Positions 13,887 to 22,039 of a stretch of DNA of 26,121 bases are shown piece by piece. The DNA is taken from contig JAEWPX010000069.1 of NCBI GenBank assembly GCA_023399375.1, positions 1-26,121 on the forward strand. Reading direction: 5' to 3'. The translations under genes and the position numbers were made by a program. Source of the DNA: Pseudomonadota bacterium (GTDB taxonomy: Bacteria; Desulfobacterota; Desulfovibrionia; Desulfovibrionales; Desulfovibrionaceae). The notes beneath the pieces were generated by a model. That model was not told where the DNA came from. It saw only the letters and a list, made by a program, of their open reading frames with translations, and searched no databases. Position 1 is the stretch's first letter. Every line of letters starts with the position of its first letter.

Positions 13887-14228
13887 ATGACTACCGATTG
13901 GAAGGGACTGCTTGGCGATGCCATGCAGGATTTCGGCGCGCTGGCCAAAGGCAATCCCAAAATCATGGAAGCCATACACACGCTCGACAAGGCCGGCGCG
14001 GTCCATGGCGCGCTCGACGCCAAGACCAGGGAACTGATCGCCCTGGCCGTGGCCTCGACCACGCGCTGCGATACCTGCATCGCCGTGCACGCCAAGGGCG
14101 CGATCGAAGCCGGCGCGACGCGCGAGGAACTGCTCGAAGCGCTGGGCGTGGCCGTCGGCCTCAACGCCGGCGCGGCCTTCGTCTATTCCTCGCACATCCT
14201 GAGCGCCTTCGACGCCATGGGCAAATAA
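13887..14228 (+). CDS. Carboxymuconolactone decarboxylase / AhpD-like CxxC protein
   Basis: 113 aa, the usual size of single-domain family members. It has the AhpD-type redox motif TTRCDTCIAVHAKGA (C61, C64, H68), followed by 'GATREELLEALGVAVGLNAGAAFVY', the conserved second half of the fold. Members with CxxC and the downstream His act in peroxide or thiol redox chemistry; those without them are decarboxylases. A redox role is therefore more likely here, but the substrate is unknown. AAGGAGG (13871-13877) precedes the ATG with good spacing. It stands alone, with gaps of about 120 bases on both sides. Confidence 0.9.
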   Translation: MTTDWKGLLGDAMQDFGALAKGNPKIMEAIHTLDKAGAVHGALDAKTRELIALAVASTTRCDTCIAVHAKGAIEAGATREELLEALGVAVGLNAGAAFVYSSHILSAFDAMGK

Positions 14229-14343
14229 CGTCCCTCCCGCGGCGGGGCCGAAGGCCCCCCCGCCATGGACAAAACCGGCGGAACATGATTTTGTCGCCCC
14301 CTGCCCGGGGCTTGCGCCGGGCGCGAGAACCCGGAGGCGAAAA

Positions 14344-14820
14344 ATGGCGCTCAAAACGGCGTCGGCACTGCTGGTCATGACCCTTCTGCTCGGCGGCTGC
14401 GGCATGTTCGCCGCCAAGCCGCAAACGTCCCGGACGGCTCCCGCGGCCATGCCTCTGACTGCGGACAACGTGGCCCACGTCCGCGACGCCGTGACCAAGG
14501 CCAAAGCCTCCCAGGCCAAACCGCTGGCCCCGGAAGAATACCAGGCCTACGCCCGGCGCGTGTACGTCGCCTCCTGGAGCGGCGAGCATTCCGCCGCCGC
14601 CACCACCGACGCCGCGCTGGCCCTGGCCAAGGCCGGCAACGACCCGGCCCGGCAATACCTCACGATCATGGTCTACGACATTCAGCTCCTCTCGGCCATG
14701 GAAGCCGTCAGCCTCTCCCCGGAAGACTGGCGCGCCGTCTACGTCGGCTCGGGCATCATGACCGACGCCGCCTTCGCCGGCTACATGACCATGAGCCGCG
14801 CCGGCAAGGTCGTGCCCTGA
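14344..14820 (+). CDS. Small lipoprotein of unknown function
   Basis: 158 aa. The signal ends in a lipobox, LLLGGCGM, so Cys19 should be lipidated. After a Pro/Thr/Ala linker the protein is mostly helical (VRDAVTKAKASQAKPLAPEEYQ and 'ATTDAALALAKAGNDPARQYLTIMVYD'). I recognise no family. The last part ('EDWRAVYVGSGIMTDAAFAGYM') has no motif I can name. GGAG at 14333-14336 supports the ATG. The next gene starts 23 bases downstream on the same strand, so the two may be co-transcribed. Confidence 0.75.
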   Translation: MALKTASALLVMTLLLGGCGMFAAKPQTSRTAPAAMPLTADNVAHVRDAVTKAKASQAKPLAPEEYQAYARRVYVASWSGEHSAAATTDAALALAKAGNDPARQYLTIMVYDIQLLSAMEAVSLSPEDWRAVYVGSGIMTDAAFAGYMTMSRAGKVVP

Positions 14821-14843
14821 CCGACCGCACAGGCCTCCGTCAC

Positions 14844-15806
14844 ATGAGCCTTTCCCTCGCCAGCCTGCCGCGCGCCGCGCGCGCCGTGGCCATCGACGCC
14901 GCAAAAATCTGCCTGGACCTGTTCAAGGTCATGGTGCCGATCCTGATCGGCGTCAAAATCCTCAAGGAGCTCGGCTGGATCGTCTATCTGGCCAAACCGC
15001 TCGCGCCGCTGATGGGTCTGGTCGGCCTGCCGCCGGAATGCGGCCTGACCTGGGCCACGGCCATCGCCAACAATCTTTACGCCGCCCTGGCCGTGCACGC
15101 CGCCCTCGTGCCGTCCATGCCGCCGCTGTCCATGGCCCAGGCCACGGTCGTCGCCACGATGATGCTCATTGCCCACAACATCTTCGTCGAAGGGGCCATC
15201 GCGAAAAAATGCGGCGTGGGTTTCTGGGGCCAGACGGCGCTGCGCCTTTCCGGCGCGCTGGCCTGCGGCATGCTGCTCAATGCCGTTTTCTCGGGGTTCG
15301 ACCTGCTCGCCGCGCCCGCGCCGCTGCTCTTCGCCCCGTCACAAGGCGAGGAGGGGCTTGCGGCCTGGGCGTTCGGGGAAGTGAAAAACCTCGGCATGAT
15401 CTATCTCGTCATCGCCTCCCTGGTCGGGCTCATGCGCTTTCTGGACAAGCTCGGCGTGACGCGGCTGTTCGAGACCGCCTTGCTGCCGTTTCTGCGCCTC
15501 ATGGGCATCGGCCGCGCGGCCGCGACCATCACCGTCATCGGGTTGGTCATGGGCTTGGCCTACGGCTCGGGGCTGATCCTGCTCGACATCCAGCAGGGCA
15601 AGGTGGACAGGCGCGACGTCTTTTCGGCCATAAGCCTCATGAGCCTGTCCCACGCCCTGATCGAGGACACGCTCTTAATGTACTTGATCGGCGCGAGCCT
15701 GTGGGGCACATTCGTCGGGAGGCTGGCGTTTTCCCTCGTCGTGGTCGCGGTCCTGTCCCGGATCGCGCCGGCGTTTGCCGGAAAGCCTGCCGTGGTGCGA
15801 CAATGA
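14844..15806 (+). CDS. Nucleoside-recognition (gate) domain membrane protein
   Basis: 320 aa with about eight hydrophobic segments. Two gate-like halves are visible. The first holds 'LFKVMVPILIGVKILKELGWI' and 'GLTWATAIANNLYAALAVHAAL'. The second holds 'LGMIYLVIASLVGLMRFLDKLG' and 'LVMGLAYGSGLILLDIQQG', then 'MSLSHALIEDTLLM'. The pattern matches the Gate / nucleoside-recognition family (related to SpmA/SpmB and FeoB gates). The transported ligand is not known in most members. The start has only a weak ribosome site. The stop overlaps the next start (ATGA at 15803-15806), coupling it to a murein transglycosylase. Confidence 0.85.
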   Translation: MSLSLASLPRAARAVAIDAAKICLDLFKVMVPILIGVKILKELGWIVYLAKPLAPLMGLVGLPPECGLTWATAIANNLYAALAVHAALVPSMPPLSMAQATVVATMMLIAHNIFVEGAIAKKCGVGFWGQTALRLSGALACGMLLNAVFSGFDLLAAPAPLLFAPSQGEEGLAAWAFGEVKNLGMIYLVIASLVGLMRFLDKLGVTRLFETALLPFLRLMGIGRAAATITVIGLVMGLAYGSGLILLDIQQGKVDRRDVFSAISLMSLSHALIEDTLLMYLIGASLWGTFVGRLAFSLVVVAVLSRIAPAFAGKPAVVRQ

Positions 15807-16948
15807 GCATGATTCGGTGCCCCAGGCGGGCGCTTCGCTGGTGCGGCTACGCCCTGGTCGCGGCGATGGTGGCCGTGGGCGTGGGCGCGGTCGTGGCCGC
15901 CTCCACCGTGGACCCGGCCTTCGAACCGGTCGTGGCGCGGCTGGTGGCCGACGGCTTTCCCGAGGGCAAGCTGCGGCGGCTTTTTTCCCGCGCCGAAATG
16001 GTCTTCAGCCAGAAGGCCATGTCCGACAAGCTGACGGCCCTTTACATGCGCAAGTACGGCCTGCGCCTGGTCGCGGACACGCAGCAGCGCCTGGCGGCGC
16101 TCGGCTGGTATCCCGGCCCGGTGGACGGCCGCCTCGACCGCATGACCAAGTGGGCGATCAAGTCCTATCAGGCCGCCGTGGGCCTGGCCCCCAATCCCGT
16201 GGCCAGCGAGGCGCTGCTCGCGGAGCTCGACAAGCGGCCCCAGCACGCCCCGGAAGGCCTCGTGTTTCCCGATTTCAGCGGCCAGGAAGTCCACGACGTG
16301 GTCCTAAGCCCCGAACGGCTGGCCGAGGCCCGGGAATTCTACGCCAGAAACCGCGATGCCCTGGCCCGGGTGCGCGAGCGTTATGGCGTGCCCGAGGAAT
16401 ACCTCGTGGCGCTTTTAGCCGTGGAAACGCGGGTGGGGCTCTACCTCGGCGACGTGGTGGCCGTGGTCAACCTGGCGAGCCTGGTCGCCGCAGAGGACCC
16501 GGCGCGCACGGCCTCGGCGTTCGCCTACGAACGGCCGGACGCGACGCGGCAGGCTTGGCTCGACCGCAAGGCCAAGGAGAAGGGCGAGTGGGCGTACGGC
16601 GAGCTCAAGGCGCTTTTGCGCTACGCCGACGCCCAGGGCATCGACCCGCTGTCCATGCCGGGCTCGATCTACGGGGCCATCGGCATCTGCCAGTTCATGC
16701 CGTCCAACGCCCTCAAGTACGCCGTGGACGGCGACGGCGACGGCAAGGCCGATCTTTTCAACGTGGACGACGCGCTCATGAGCCTCGGCAACATTCTGCG
16801 CGCCATGGGCTGGAAGCAGCCCATGAGCGAGGAGGCAATGCGCAAGGTGTTCTACGGCTACAATCACAGCCAGGTGTACGTGAACACGATCATGGGGGCG
16901 GCCGCGCGTTTGCGCGAGGCAGCCGCTTCTGGTACGCTCAAACCATGA
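15803..16948 (+). CDS. MltB-like lytic murein transglycosylase with peptidoglycan-binding domain
   Basis: 381 aa. An N-terminal membrane segment (about 14-33) acts as signal or anchor. A peptidoglycan-binding domain of type 1 follows (about 92-127: DTQQRLAALGWYPGPVDGR). The MltB-type catalytic domain runs from about 165 to the end. Glu208 in LLAVETRVG is the expected catalytic acid, 'YGAIGICQFMPSNALKYA' is the conserved core, and DGDGDGKADLFN is the EF-hand-like loop of MltB. In many family members the binding domain is C-terminal; here it precedes the catalytic domain. ATG 15803 overlaps the upstream stop; ATG 15809 is an alternative. Confidence 0.92.
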   Translation: MSMIRCPRRALRWCGYALVAAMVAVGVGAVVAASTVDPAFEPVVARLVADGFPEGKLRRLFSRAEMVFSQKAMSDKLTALYMRKYGLRLVADTQQRLAALGWYPGPVDGRLDRMTKWAIKSYQAAVGLAPNPVASEALLAELDKRPQHAPEGLVFPDFSGQEVHDVVLSPERLAEAREFYARNRDALARVRERYGVPEEYLVALLAVETRVGLYLGDVVAVVNLASLVAAEDPARTASAFAYERPDATRQAWLDRKAKEKGEWAYGELKALLRYADAQGIDPLSMPGSIYGAIGICQFMPSNALKYAVDGDGDGKADLFNVDDALMSLGNILRAMGWKQPMSEEAMRKVFYGYNHSQVYVNTIMGAAARLREAAASGTLKP

Positions 16949-17006
16949 CCCGTCGCCCGGTGACGCCGCCGCGTCCCGGGCGAACGCCGCTTTCGGAGGG
17001 CGCCCA

Positions 17007-17831
17007 ATGCGCACCGTCAGGCTACGTGCCGCCGTTTTGGCCGGCTTTTGCCTTCTGCTCCTCATGGCGGCGTCCGCCTCCGCGGCGACCATCCTCGTCT
17101 ATCATCGCTTCGGCGACCGTTCCTCCATGTCCATCTCCATGGCCGCGTTTTCGGCCCAGCTCGATTACCTCGAGCAGACCGGCCACAAGGTCCTCTCCAT
17201 GGAAGAGTTGGCGAAGTACGTGGACGAGGGGCGCAATCCCCCGGACAAATCCGTGGTCATCGCCATCGACGACGGCTGGGCCACGGTCATGCGCGCGTTT
17301 CCGGAACTCAAACGCCGCAACCTGCCGTTCACCCTGTTTCTGCCGATGGCCTACGTCGCCAATCCGTACTGCGCGGCCACGCTTTCCCAGGCGGACATCG
17401 ACGCGCTCAAGGCCTATCCCAAGGTGACCTTCGCCAACCATTCCTTCAGCCATTCGCCGCGCCTCACCCGCGACGAGGCGTTCGCCCGCGAGGACATCCG
17501 CAAGAGCGTGGAGCGGTTCCGGCAAGTCGTCGGGCACGACACGCCGTATTTCGCCTATCCCTACGGCTCGCGCAGCGACGCCTACACGCGGATGCTCGAC
17601 GAGGCGGGGTTTAAGTACCTGTTCCACACCGGCGACGAGCCCGTTTCGGCCAAAACCAAGGCCGGGGCCATCCCGCGCATCGCCGCGCACAATCTGTCCG
17701 TGACGGTACTGGCCTCGGTGCTGCGCGGCCACGAGGCGATGATGGCCAAGGCGCAACCGGCCAAGGAAGCGGCCGGCACGTTGCTGAGCGCCACGCCTCC
17801 GGCCGGAACCATTCCACGCAACGTGGAGTAG
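17007..17831 (+). CDS. Secreted polysaccharide deacetylase (NodB-type)
   Basis: 274 aa. Signal peptide MRTVRLRAAVLAGFCLLLLM..SASA, cut near residue 26. The mature protein starts TILVYHRFG, a common opening for deacetylases of this group. NodB motifs: IDDGW (Asp88/Asp89), HSFSHS with metal ligands His145 and His149, and 'FAYPYGSRSD' for the third motif. It should remove acetyl groups from a cell-surface or exported amino-sugar polymer, or from peptidoglycan. GGAGGG (16996-17001) supports ATG 17007. It is the last gene of the plus-strand run, and its stop lies between the stem and the T-run of a terminator. Confidence 0.92.
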   Translation: MRTVRLRAAVLAGFCLLLLMAASASAATILVYHRFGDRSSMSISMAAFSAQLDYLEQTGHKVLSMEELAKYVDEGRNPPDKSVVIAIDDGWATVMRAFPELKRRNLPFTLFLPMAYVANPYCAATLSQADIDALKAYPKVTFANHSFSHSPRLTRDEAFAREDIRKSVERFRQVVGHDTPYFAYPYGSRSDAYTRMLDEAGFKYLFHTGDEPVSAKTKAGAIPRIAAHNLSVTVLASVLRGHEAMMAKAQPAKEAAGTLLSATPPAGTIPRNVE

Positions 17832-17838
17832 TTTTTTT
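17813..17838 (+). terminator. Probable intrinsic terminator overlapping the deacetylase stop
   Basis: TCCACG (17813-17818), loop CAA, CGTGGA (17822-17827), then GTAG and seven T (17832-17838). The stem is six perfect base pairs. The T-run starts four bases after the stem, so efficiency is uncertain. Confidence 0.5.
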
Positions 17839-18002
17839 CGCGCCGCGCCAACCGGGCGCAATCACGGGTGTAACCGTTCACCCTCGCAGGCGTCCTTCGC
17901 CCCTGTTTTCCATTCGCCGTGGACGATATTCCGCGAGCCGTCCGCATTTTTTAGCCACTCTTCGGAATCTGACCCGGCATCCGCCCCTCCCGCCGGGGAG
18001 GT

Positions 18003-18027
18003 CCAGGAGGGGATCATCCCCTCCTGG
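18003..18027. terminator. GC-rich hairpin between convergent genes, possible bidirectional terminator
   Basis: CCAGGAGGGG (18003-18012) and CCCCTCCTGG (18018-18027) are perfect complements around ATCAT. It lies between the plus-strand deacetylase and the end of the minus-strand parA. No T-run follows on either strand, so Rho-independent action is doubtful. The rest of 17839-18074 shows nothing else I can name. Confidence 0.45.
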
Positions 18028-18074
18028 CCGCCGGAGGCATCTTCCTCTTATTTGTCCTCTTCCCTCTCCTCGCC

Positions 18075-19232
18075 TCATCCCCCCACATGGCGCGCCAGGG
18101 CGGCGTAGTCGCGCGCGCCGGGAGAGCGGGGGGCGTATTCGAAGATGGTCTTGCCCTCGGCAGGAGCTTCGGAGAGCTTGACGTTGTAGCGGATGGGCGG
18201 ACAGATGCGCCCGGGGTAGAGCGCGGCGAGTTCGTCGTGCAGCGCCGCCGGACCGCGCACGCGTTTGTCCAGGAACGTCGGCACGATATGCGAGAGGGAG
18301 AGTTCCGGCCGGTAGCGGGAGACCGCGGCGAAGCTCTGGAGGAATTCGGAAAACCCCTGGAGCGACATGGCTTCGAGCGCCACGGGCACGAGCACTTCGC
18401 CGACGTAAAAGAGCACGTTGACCGACAGCGCGTCCCAGCCCGGGGCGCAGTCCACGACCGCCACGTCGAAGCGGGCGTCGAGCGGGGCCAGGGCGTCGGC
18501 CAGGGTGCGCTCGCCGCCGAAATCCTTGCGCGTGATCAGGCGCTTGAGCCCGGCCAGGGCCTTGCCGCCGGCCAGGAGCCAGAGGTTGTCGCGCGCCGGG
18601 CACAGCGCCTCGTCGGCGTCGGCCAGGCCTTCGACGAATTCCGCCAGTCCGGCCTGGGGCGAAACGCCCAGGGCGTAGGCGGCCTGGCCCTGGGTGTCGG
18701 CGTCGATGAGCAGCGTGCGTTTGCCGGCCATGGCCAGGGCGGCGGCGAGGTTGACGGCCGTGGTGGTCTTGCCCACGCCCCCCTTGCTCAGCATGACGCC
18801 GATGCGCCGCGTGGCGGGGGCGTCCGGTACCGATTCGGGAAGCGGGGCGGGCTGCGCCATCTGCTGCGGCGCGGCGGCGATCTGGCGGCGGATGGCGGTC
18901 AGGGCGGCCTGGGCGGCGCGTTCCTCGGCGGCGTCGGGCGCGGCCAGGATCGGCGGCCCGGGATCGTCCTCGGGCGCTGGCTCGGCCTGGGGCAGGGGGG
19001 CTGTCGCCGTGGCCACGGCGGCCACGCGTCGCGCGACCACGGCCGGGCGGTCGAACACGCCGTGGGGGCGTTCGATGCGCAGGACGGCCGCTTCGGCGGC
19101 ATCGGCGACAGGCTGTGCCGCGGCGCGCCGGGCGGCGAAACGGCGGTGGCAGCCGATACAGGTCACGCCTGTGGCCGGGGCGGGATCGGGGACTTCCTGC
19201 CGGGCGCGGCAAAAGGGGCAGATCGCGAGCAT
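18075..19232 (-). CDS. ParA-type ATPase with N-terminal zinc-ribbon-like cysteines
   Basis: 385 aa. The first 30 residues contain CPFC (5-8) and CIGC (25-28), a short zinc-ribbon pattern. A long Ala/Pro-rich linker follows up to about 140. The ATPase has the deviant Walker A KGGVGKTT (150-157), DADTQGQ (177-183), VVDCAPGWD and the ParA-type 'VALEAMSLQGFSEFL'. These proteins form ATP-dependent dimers on DNA and position plasmids, chromosomes or protein cargo. GGAG lies before the ATG at 19232. The upstream gene encodes a ribbon-helix-helix protein 17 bases away. No parB or parS is visible. With an RHH partner it could be a type Ib partition pair, but a chromosomal cargo-positioning role is equally possible. 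Confidence 0.9.
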   Translation of the reverse strand: MLAICPFCRARQEVPDPAPATGVTCIGCHRRFAARRAAAQPVADAAEAAVLRIERPHGVFDRPAVVARRVAAVATATAPLPQAEPAPEDDPGPPILAAPDAAEERAAQAALTAIRRQIAAAPQQMAQPAPLPESVPDAPATRRIGVMLSKGGVGKTTTAVNLAAALAMAGKRTLLIDADTQGQAAYALGVSPQAGLAEFVEGLADADEALCPARDNLWLLAGGKALAGLKRLITRKDFGGERTLADALAPLDARFDVAVVDCAPGWDALSVNVLFYVGEVLVPVALEAMSLQGFSEFLQSFAAVSRYRPELSLSHIVPTFLDKRVRGPAALHDELAALYPGRICPPIRYNVKLSEAPAEGKTIFEYAPRSPGARDYAALARHVGG

Positions 19233-19249
19233 GGCACTCTCCGGTCTGG

Positions 19250-19714
19250 TTAACGGCTCGGGCGGCCGGCGGACGGCGTCCGGCCCAGGCGGCGGCAAAG
19301 CGGGCTTTTTTCCCCTTCGGCCTCGAAGGCGTCCAGGGCGAGCTCCAGGGCGGCCTCGACGAGGCCGGACTTGGTCACGCGGCCCTTCTCGGCCGCGTGC
19401 AGGCGCGCCTGCGCGGCGTCGAGGCGGGCGGCGGCGTCTTGCGAAAGATAGTGGGTGGCCTTGCGCTTGGTGCGGGGCGCGGCGGCGCGGGGGGCTGCCG
19501 GCACGGCCGGGGTGGCCATGGCGGCCATGGCGGGCCGTCGCGCGCGGGGCGGTTCGGTGTTTCGCGCCGGGGCCGGACCGGGAATGCGGCGCACGAGGCG
19601 CGCCAGCGCGGCCTGGTTGGGGAAGGCTTCGGCGCCGGCGGGCGGGGCGGCGGGTGGCGTCGCCAGCAGCGCCTCCAGGATATCCACGGTCGTGGCCTTG
19701 GCATCGGCGGGCAT
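19250..19714 (-). CDS. Ribbon-helix-helix protein, likely ParA partner
   Basis: 154 aa. The first 80 residues are Ala/Pro-rich with scattered Arg (LARLVRRIPG). Residues 83-131 look like a ribbon-helix-helix fold: strand KRKATHYLS, helix SQDAAARLDAAQARLHAAE, turn and second helix TKSGLVEAALELALDAFE. RHH proteins bind DNA as dimers. In type Ib partition they are the centromere-binding partners of ParA, with the ATPase-stimulating part in the flexible N terminus. ATG 19714 was chosen because GAGGAG precedes it on the minus strand; a longer frame upstream has no such site. It is the first gene of the RHH-ParA operon; the reverse order (ParA first) is commoner in type Ib systems. Confidence 0.8.
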   Translation of the reverse strand: MPADAKATTVDILEALLATPPAAPPAGAEAFPNQAALARLVRRIPGPAPARNTEPPRARRPAMAAMATPAVPAAPRAAAPRTKRKATHYLSQDAAARLDAAQARLHAAEKGRVTKSGLVEAALELALDAFEAEGEKSPLCRRLGRTPSAGRPSR

Positions 19715-19765
19715 GGGGGGCTCCTCGGTTGCGGCCCGGGATGCGGGCCATTCGCCTTGACGCGT

Positions 19766-19781
19766 AGCAAAAACTTTGCCA
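19766..19781 (-). promoter_or_regulatory. Near-consensus sigma54 promoter for the RHH-ParA operon
   Basis: Read on the minus strand from 19781 to 19766: TGGCA-AAGTTT-TTGCT. GG and GC are separated by exactly 10 bases, and both boxes match the -24/-12 consensus closely (TGGCA and TTGCT). Transcription would begin near 19755, about 40 bases before the RHH start codon. No dyad like that at 5086-5122 was seen nearby. Confidence 0.65.
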
Positions 19782-19860
19782 CAAGCCCTATCCCCCGGAT
19801 GCCCGTCTTTTGCGGGCCGTCCCAACCGGGCCCCGCGACAGGGGCCCACGAGGTCTCGCC

Positions 19861-21243
19861 ATGAACCGCTGGCAAGGCCCGGGCGGCTACGCCCACGTGT
19901 TGCGCGTGGGACTGCCGCTCCTGGCCGGCATGGGCTCGATCACGGCAATGCACCTGACCGATCGCCTCTTCCTCGGCTGGTATTCCCAGGACGCCCTTGC
20001 CGCGGTCATGCCGGCCGGCGCGGCCTTTTTCCTTTTCACCTCCTTTTTCCTCGGCACCGTGGGCTATGTCGGCGTGCTCATCGCCCAGAACGTCGGCGCG
20101 GGCCGGCCGCAGGAGATCGGCGCGGTGCTGTGGCAGGGCATCCACTTCTCCCTGGCCTCCTTCGTCGCCCTGCTCGCCATCGCCTGCTTTTCCGAGGCCG
20201 TGTTCGCGGCCATGGACCACGCCCCGGAAGTGCGCGCGCTCGAAGTCGTCTATTTCCGCATGCTCATGTGCGGCGCGGGATTCATGGTGCTGGAGGCCGG
20301 GCTGGCCGCCTTTTTCAGCGGCCGGGGGCTGACCCGGGCCGTGATGGTCGTCAATTTCGGCGGCGCGCTGCTCAACATCCCGCTCAATTACGTGCTCATC
20401 TTCGGCAAGCTGGGGCTGCCGGAACTCGGCACGGCCGGCTCGGCCCTGGCCACGGTGTTCGCCTGGGTGGTCATGGCCGCGACCTATGTCGTGCTCATCT
20501 TCACCCGGGAAAACGACCGGCTGTTTCGCACGCGCAGCGCGTTCCGGCCGGATTGGGCGCTCCTTAAAAAGCTCGTGCTGCTCGGCGCGCCGGGCGGGGC
20601 GCAGATCTTCCTCGACGTGTTCGCGGTCACGGTGTTCATCGCCCTGGCCGGCAGGCTCGGCGTCACCGAGCTTGCGGCGACGAGCCTCGTGCTCTCGGCC
20701 AACACCCCGGCGTTCATGCCGCTTTTGGGCCTCTCCTCCGGGCTCGCCGTGGTCGTCGGCCAGGCCATGGGCGCGGGAAAGCCCGAGGACGCGAGGCGCG
20801 CCGCCGGCAGCGCCTTTCGCCTCATGGCCGTCTATATCACGGTCATGGCCGCCTTTTTCCTGGGCATGCCCGAGACTCTGGCCGGGTTTTTCAAGCCGCG
20901 CGGGGAGGACCAGGGGTTTTCCGCAGTGGTCGCGCTGTGCCGGCCGCTTTTCGCCTGGGGCGTGTGTCTGGGCATGTGCGACATCGTGCTGCACACCTGC
21001 TTCGGCGTGCTGCGCGGCGCGGGGGATACGCGCTTCCTCATGCTCTCCGCCGGCTGCGTCTCCTTTTTTGCCCTGGTCGCTCCGGCCTGGCTCGCCGTGC
21101 ATTACTTCCATATCGGCATCGTGCCGCTGTGGGGCTTCTTCGCGCTCTACGCGTCGATCCTCGCCGTGGTGCTGGCCTTGCGCTACAAGGGCGGGGCGTG
21201 GCAGAACCTGCGGCTGGTGGAACCGGCCGCGAAGACGGCCTGA
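19861..21243 (+). CDS. MATE-family multidrug/metabolite exporter
   Basis: 460 aa with about twelve hydrophobic helices in two similar halves, the normal MATE size. Family signatures include 'MHLTDRLFLGWYSQDALAAV' near the start, 'LLNIPLNYVLIFGKLGLPELGTAGSALAT' in the first half, and 'GAPGGAQIFLDVFAVTVFIALAGRLG' plus 'FGVLRGAGDTRFLM' in the second. It should export cationic drugs or metabolites by proton or sodium antiport; the substrate cannot be told. ATG 19861 was chosen because GAGG lies just upstream and the protein then starts as the family does. The ubiE gene follows 16 bases after its stop. Confidence 0.93.
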   Translation: MNRWQGPGGYAHVLRVGLPLLAGMGSITAMHLTDRLFLGWYSQDALAAVMPAGAAFFLFTSFFLGTVGYVGVLIAQNVGAGRPQEIGAVLWQGIHFSLASFVALLAIACFSEAVFAAMDHAPEVRALEVVYFRMLMCGAGFMVLEAGLAAFFSGRGLTRAVMVVNFGGALLNIPLNYVLIFGKLGLPELGTAGSALATVFAWVVMAATYVVLIFTRENDRLFRTRSAFRPDWALLKKLVLLGAPGGAQIFLDVFAVTVFIALAGRLGVTELAATSLVLSANTPAFMPLLGLSSGLAVVVGQAMGAGKPEDARRAAGSAFRLMAVYITVMAAFFLGMPETLAGFFKPRGEDQGFSAVVALCRPLFAWGVCLGMCDIVLHTCFGVLRGAGDTRFLMLSAGCVSFFALVAPAWLAVHYFHIGIVPLWGFFALYASILAVVLALRYKGGAWQNLRLVEPAAKTA

Positions 21244-21259
21244 ACCCGAGGAGCCCCTC

Positions 21260-21949
21260 ATGCGCGACGTGCTGGTGCGGCGGATGTTCGAGGACATCGC
21301 CTTTTCCTACGATTTCCAAAATAGCGCCCTGTCCCTTGGTGTGGACATCTCCTGGCGCAGGCGCCTCGTGAACATGATCGAACCGGGCTACGGCCTCGTG
21401 CTCGACGCGGCAACGGGCACGGGCGAGGTCGCCCTGGCCATTCGCCGCCGCCGGCCGGGGCTCAAGGTCCTCGGGCTCGACTTCTCCCCGGCCATGCTGG
21501 AACAGGCCGCCGCAAAGACCCGGCGGCGCGGCGTGGCCGGCTACCGCCTGGCCGTGGCCGATTGCCGGGACATCCCGGTCAAGGCAAATAGCGTCGCCGC
21601 CGTGACCATGGCCTTCGGCATCCGCAACATCGCCGAACGCGTGGCGGTCATGCGGGAATTTCACCGCGTGCTCGTGCCCGGCGGGCGCATGCACATCATG
21701 GAATTCGGCATGCCGCGCTTTGGCCTCGGCAAGGCGCTCTACCGCTTCTATTTCGAGCGCTTCCTGCCGCCCATCGGCAACTTCCTCTCGCGCACGGACT
21801 ACGCCTACAGCTACCTCGTGGAGTCCGTGGACGCCTTTCCGAGCGACGCCGCCTTTACCGCGCAGATGGCCGAGGCGGGCTTTGCGGAGTGTGCGGTCAC
21901 GGATCTGACCTTCGGCCTGGCGCGGATATTTACCGGTCGCAAGCGCTAG
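21260..21949 (+). CDS. ubiE: UbiE/MenG (demethylmenaquinone) C-methyltransferase
   Basis: 229 aa, the usual size. The SAM-binding motif is LDAATGTGEVAL (48-59). The family-specific 'MAFGIRN' (117-123) follows, then 'EFHRVLVPGGRMHIMEFG' and the C-terminal 'YSYLVESVDAFP', both typical of UbiE/MenG. It methylates the ring of demethylmenaquinone in the last step of menaquinone synthesis (2-methoxy-benzoquinol in ubiquinone makers). In an anaerobic Desulfovibrio-like host the menaquinone role is expected, which would supply electrons to the bd oxidase encoded just downstream. GAGGAG precedes the ATG. Confidence 0.9.
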   Translation: MRDVLVRRMFEDIAFSYDFQNSALSLGVDISWRRRLVNMIEPGYGLVLDAATGTGEVALAIRRRRPGLKVLGLDFSPAMLEQAAAKTRRRGVAGYRLAVADCRDIPVKANSVAAVTMAFGIRNIAERVAVMREFHRVLVPGGRMHIMEFGMPRFGLGKALYRFYFERFLPPIGNFLSRTDYAYSYLVESVDAFPSDAAFTAQMAEAGFAECAVTDLTFGLARIFTGRKR

Positions 21950-21967
21950 TCGCGCATAGGATTTCCC

Positions 21968-21996
21968 TTGACAGCGCCCCCGCCTGTCTGGTGCAA
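21968..21996 (+). promoter_or_regulatory. Weak candidate sigma70 promoter before the methyltransferase-cyd genes
   Basis: A perfect TTGACA lies at 21968-21973. At 17 bases spacing the -10 would be GTGCAA (21991-21996), a poor match to TATAAT. It lies in a 90-base gap just upstream of the methyltransferase-cydAB genes, which is where an oxidase promoter would be expected. Confidence 0.25.
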
Positions 21997-22039
21997 CATG
22001 GAAGACTGACGTCCCAAGGACGACGTGAAAGGGGGGGGC

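Noticed and set aside
18087..19253. A 388-codon plus-strand open frame across parA
   Set aside because: It is antisense to a complete ParA with Walker motifs, and the translation is low-complexity Gly/Arg.
19375..21297. A 640-codon minus-strand open frame opposite the MATE gene
   Set aside because: The product is a low-complexity His/Glu/Arg/Gly-rich sequence, a shadow of a clear transporter.
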